The notes beneath the pieces are model-generated. The model ran no database searches and was not told the DNA's origin. It saw only the letters and a program-made list of their open reading frames with translations. A stretch of DNA of 64,000 bases, from contig OZ025248.1 in the NCBI GenBank assembly GCA_964019135.1, positions 76,328,119 through 76,392,118 of the forward strand. The letters are read 5' to 3'. How positions within the stretch are numbered: the first letter of the stretch is position 1; each line of letters opens with the position of its first letter. Positions 60,614 through 64,000 of this stretch are shown piece by piece. Source of the stretch: Arenicola marina. Its lineage: Eukaryota > Annelida > Polychaeta > Arenicolidae. The position numbers and the translations under genes are program-made.

Positions 60614-63317
60614 CCTGCAGAGTGCTGCCATCAGCGGGAACGGGAGGCGGACCTAGCTGGGGGATGGGGGGGTTGACTATCGACGGCAGCCTCAGGGAGG
60701 GGGAAGGCTGACGGAAATGGGTAGGGGGTGGGGTGCACTATGTCGTAGCCGGGACTGTATGTGTGGCAGATGAGGGTGTGCGAATGTGCGCACATATCAT
60801 GCGTACATATCATGCGCACCAATAATCATGGAGGGAGAGTGAGAACAAACTGGAGCGAGGGATTGGCTGATACCTGGGCCACATTTGTCTCGGTCACTTC
60901 TCTTTTGGGGTGTGTCACAAAACGTGTTATAAATGCTGGCACCATATTAAGATATACTAAATCGTTGCCCTGGTAATGGTACGCGAGCGTTTGCATGCCT
61001 TTAAACCGGACGAAGGCAAGTCGTGGTCCCCCCTCCACCCCGCCCCCCCGCCCTCCCTGGCAGAAGTCCTCAGGCTACTGTTGCCACCCCCCCCCCCTCC
61101 ACCTCTCCCCCCACCCTCCCTCAGAAGTCCTGGAGCCACGTGACCAGCGAGAGGCGGAAGGCGGGAATAGCAAGTGCGGAACAGGGACTTGTGCCAGGAG
61201 CCGTTATTCATGGAGCAGCTATCCCTGGGCCCCCGCCCACACGACCGGCCTTCCCTCTGGCCCGCCCAGCGGGGTCGGCTGGGTGTAAGTGGCCAGCGGT
61301 ACTTAACAGAGAGCCAGCTGTAAGGAGATGGCCATTATACCATTGTGATAACTGCTCGGCGAGGCTGGCCTTGCGCTCAATGCCGTCAAGAAGTGCCCGT
61401 GGCCAACCAAACGGCCGCGCCGTCTTCTCCTCTCCCACCAAACCCAGCAAAGGAATACGAAATGATCTGGGATTTGTGAAATAGGGTTGACGTCATTCGC
61501 TCGTAGATTTCGAATAAAAGAAAATGTCAACACGGGCACATTTGTAAAGGGAGCAATATGATGGGGGGTGGGCCATCTGGCTGGCGTGCTTAGTGGACTT
61601 GGTGGGCAGATCAATGTGCCAACCAAATCGTATGCAGCATCAGGTACAAATATCAAGTAAAATGCAATGAGTGGATACGTAAAAATATTCTTACTTACCA
61701 GGCGACATCCAATACGCCATACATGTCAGAGTCACTGCCCATGGTCTCTTCGGAATGATGGGCACAGAATAGGTTTAAAGCTGCTTACGCACGAAATTTG
61801 CCCATGAGAAGCGTTTTAAATATTTTCGATGGAAATCATATATTTACCAGGTCCTTATGGTCCTGTCTGTCTGTCTGTTAAGACACTATATTGTACAAGA
61901 ACTAAAAAATAGATTCTTTTAGAGAAATGTTCTGTCAGACTGGCACAGGTAGCTGCGCGGTGACGCTTTTGTGTAATACGTCATCAAGAGAGGGGCATTG
62001 CTGATGTCCTTTACCACTTAAAGGCCAGCTTGCGGGTAAATTAATCGTAAAATGTATATAATAACCCCATAGAAGAGTAAATATTGAAGCGATCTGGTTG
62101 GTTATGCAAAATATATGTTTGTCAAACAAATTAACGGGTATTAACTAGATGGAGCAATATATTGGGATTAATATCTTGAAAGTCCCTTTGGACATAGGAG
62201 CTGGACTTTAAACTCAAGAGAGATATGAGGACAAAACATATAAAGAGTGAACACTGAAGCAGATTGAACTTTGCGTTCAAATCTACGACACAATCTGAAG
62301 TTACCGCTTGGTGACTAATAATTATAAAATTAATTTTCCCACAAAATATACAATGTGAGTAGGTTACGAAACCAGTTTGAAAAGAATTAGCAATGCCGCT
62401 AAATAGGACACACGGAACAATTTAAGACTATTTCTTTGACTTGCTATGTTTGTTTTATTTTCGGCACAGTGGAGTATGGAGATCAACTTGGTAACTTGTA
62501 TAACATCGTCTATCACCGAATGTCAACACCTTCACTCTGTCCCGCTCAGTGCGTCAATTGGCATTGGTGTCCATCGGGTCTACTTCATAAAAAGGCATTC
62601 CTTCTATTCTTGTGTGGCTTATTGAGAGCATGCATATATCTGTAAACAGACACATCCATATGTTAAGGTAGAACCAATGACAGTGACTGAGTGGAGCGGG
62701 GCAACGTGTGACGACGGTACGTACATGGTGATCAGCTTCTGGGTGAGAGCCACATTAGTGCCAACAAGCTCGGACACGCAGCACAAAGTGATACTGGCTC
62801 CCGTGGCCGCCGCGGCTGCGTCCCCGTGCGTAATTGGCCTAATCCCTTATAAGCTTTGCCATCAGAACACGTGGGCCCGCAGCCGCCCCCCCCCCTAACC
62901 CCACTAACATGCTCTGTGAGGAGATTGAACCAGTGGGGACACACGGGGAATACCTTCACTCTGTCCCGCTCAGGGTTCTCCTCCGCCCATTTCATCTCAC
63001 GGCGTCCCGTTTTTGCTCGACTTCCGGTTTTGCCCAGGTATAGTGGCCGCCATCATGTTTTCTACACGCGGCAATACCTTCCGCCGCCGTTTCGTATTTT
63101 TAGAAATCCATTAAACGCACCCCACGTTTCTTCAGTATACACTAGACGGCAGTTGAGTTTCTGCTTTCATGCCGGCCTAGGTATATACGGGGACAATGGG
63201 CCAGGCGGGCAATGTGCAGGTGGCCTGGACTGGGCGGCCCCCACCAGACTGTGAGCGACTGGTGCGCACCGCGGCGAAGGCACCATCTGCGGAGCGGCGG
63301 TCTCCAATGTCACGGTC
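60614..63317. other. 2.7 kb of unique sequence, possible unrecognised exons
   Basis: This is the longest stretch without an array. It contains a C-rich run (61085-61095), an AT-rich part (61640-62450) and a short TCTG repeat near 61866. Two minus-strand places look exon-like but are unproven: ATGGGCAGTGACTCTGACAT (61742 leftward) ending at GCCTG | GTAAGT, and KWAEENPERDRVK ending at GTGAAG | GTATTC (62954). See findings. Confidence 0.5.
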
Positions 63318-64000
63318 CGAGAGGCACAGAACGGACGGTCCAAGAGGCACAGAACGGACGGTCCAAGAGGCACAGAACGGACGGTCCGAGAGGCACAGAA
63401 CGGACGGTCCGAGAGGCACAGAATGGACGGTCCGGGAGGCACAGAACGGACGGTCCAAGAGGCACAGAACGGACGGTCCAAGAGGTACAGAACGGACGGT
63501 CCGAAAGGCACAGAACGGACGGTCCGAGAGATACAGAATGGACGGTTTGAAATGCACAGAATGGACGGTTCGAGAGATACAGAATGGACGGTCCAAGAGG
63601 CACAGAATGGACGGTCCGAGAGATACAGAATGGTCGGTCCAAGAGGCACAGAACGGACGGTCCGAGAGATACAGAATGGACGGTCCAAGAGGCACAGAAT
63701 GGACGGTCCGAGAGATACAGAATGGACGGTCCAAGAGGCACAGAACAGACGGTCCGAGAGATACAGAATGGACGGTCCAAGAGGCACAGAATGGACGGTC
63801 CGAAAGGCACAGAATGGACGGTCCAAGAGGCACCTTATGGACAGTCAAATGGACGGTCCAAGAGGCACAGAATGGACGGTCCGAAAGATACAGAATGGAC
63901 GGTCCAAGAGGCACAGAATGGACGGTCCGAAAGGCACAGAATGGACGGTCCAAGAGGCACAGAACGGACGGTCCAAGAGGCACAGAACGGACGGTCCAAG
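63318..64000. repeat. Minisatellite, 23-bp unit, about 30 copies, runs off the right edge
   Basis: The unit is AGAGGCACAGAACGGACGGT plus CCA. Variants are GATACAGAATGG and CGAAAGGC. A disturbed unit with CACCTTATGGACAGTCAAATGG lies at 63830-63853. Confidence 0.95.

Noticed and set aside
61208..61450. Open frame containing ALLDGIERKASLAEQLSQWY on the minus strand
   Set aside because: It looks protein-like over about 30 residues but has no convincing splice acceptor and no recognised homologous domain.

Overview
This is a eukaryotic (metazoan, most likely marine invertebrate) genomic window with introns, exons and minisatellites and no bacterial features. The one gene I can identify is a partial USP47 (ubiquitin carboxyl-terminal hydrolase 47) on the minus strand. 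Four exons, at 49366-49495, 19579-18788, 18072-17981 and 6983-6900, join in one reading frame through GT/AG sites with matching intron phases (1, 1, 0). They give about 366 residues of the C-terminal half of the protein. The amphioxus or mollusc level of the tree is a guess; the sequence supports only 'animal, probably not a vertebrate'.

The exons add up to about 1.1 kb. By my rough sum, about three quarters of the window (about 48 kb) is tandem-repeat DNA in at least 24 separate arrays with units of 13 to 66 bp, and no two arrays share an obvious unit. From left to right: a 48-bp array (1-4966) and a GC-rich array (5387-6824) lie 3' of the last exon seen. The 11-kb intron (6984-17980) holds a 62-bp and a 30-bp array. 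The 0.7-kb intron (18073-18787) holds a 33-bp array that starts at the splice donor itself. The 29.8-kb intron (19580-49365) holds arrays of 21, 42, 22, 39, 31, 13, 16, 21, 66, 35 and 51 bp and a decayed LINE retrotransposon (35490-37730, minus). Upstream of the first exon seen (49496-64000) there are further arrays of 21, 23, 53, about 15, 66, 27, 42 and 23 bp, and a 200-base N gap at a junction between two arrays.

The most interesting points are: (1) a minisatellite whose first unit is the real 5' splice site of a USP47 exon, so the donor motif is copied along the intron; (2) an 8.6-kb array that carries a perfect U1-type 5' splice-site consensus, antisense to the gene, in nearly every 51-bp unit; (3) an exact two-unit orphan of the 30-bp satellite on the other side of an exon from its parent array; (4) arrays whose units carry CRE (TGACGTCA), E-box (CACGTG) or CTCF-core-like motifs dozens of times; and (5) higher-order repeats of 360, 612 and 630 bp. 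The long open frames inside the arrays are by-products of periodic sequence and are not annotated as genes.
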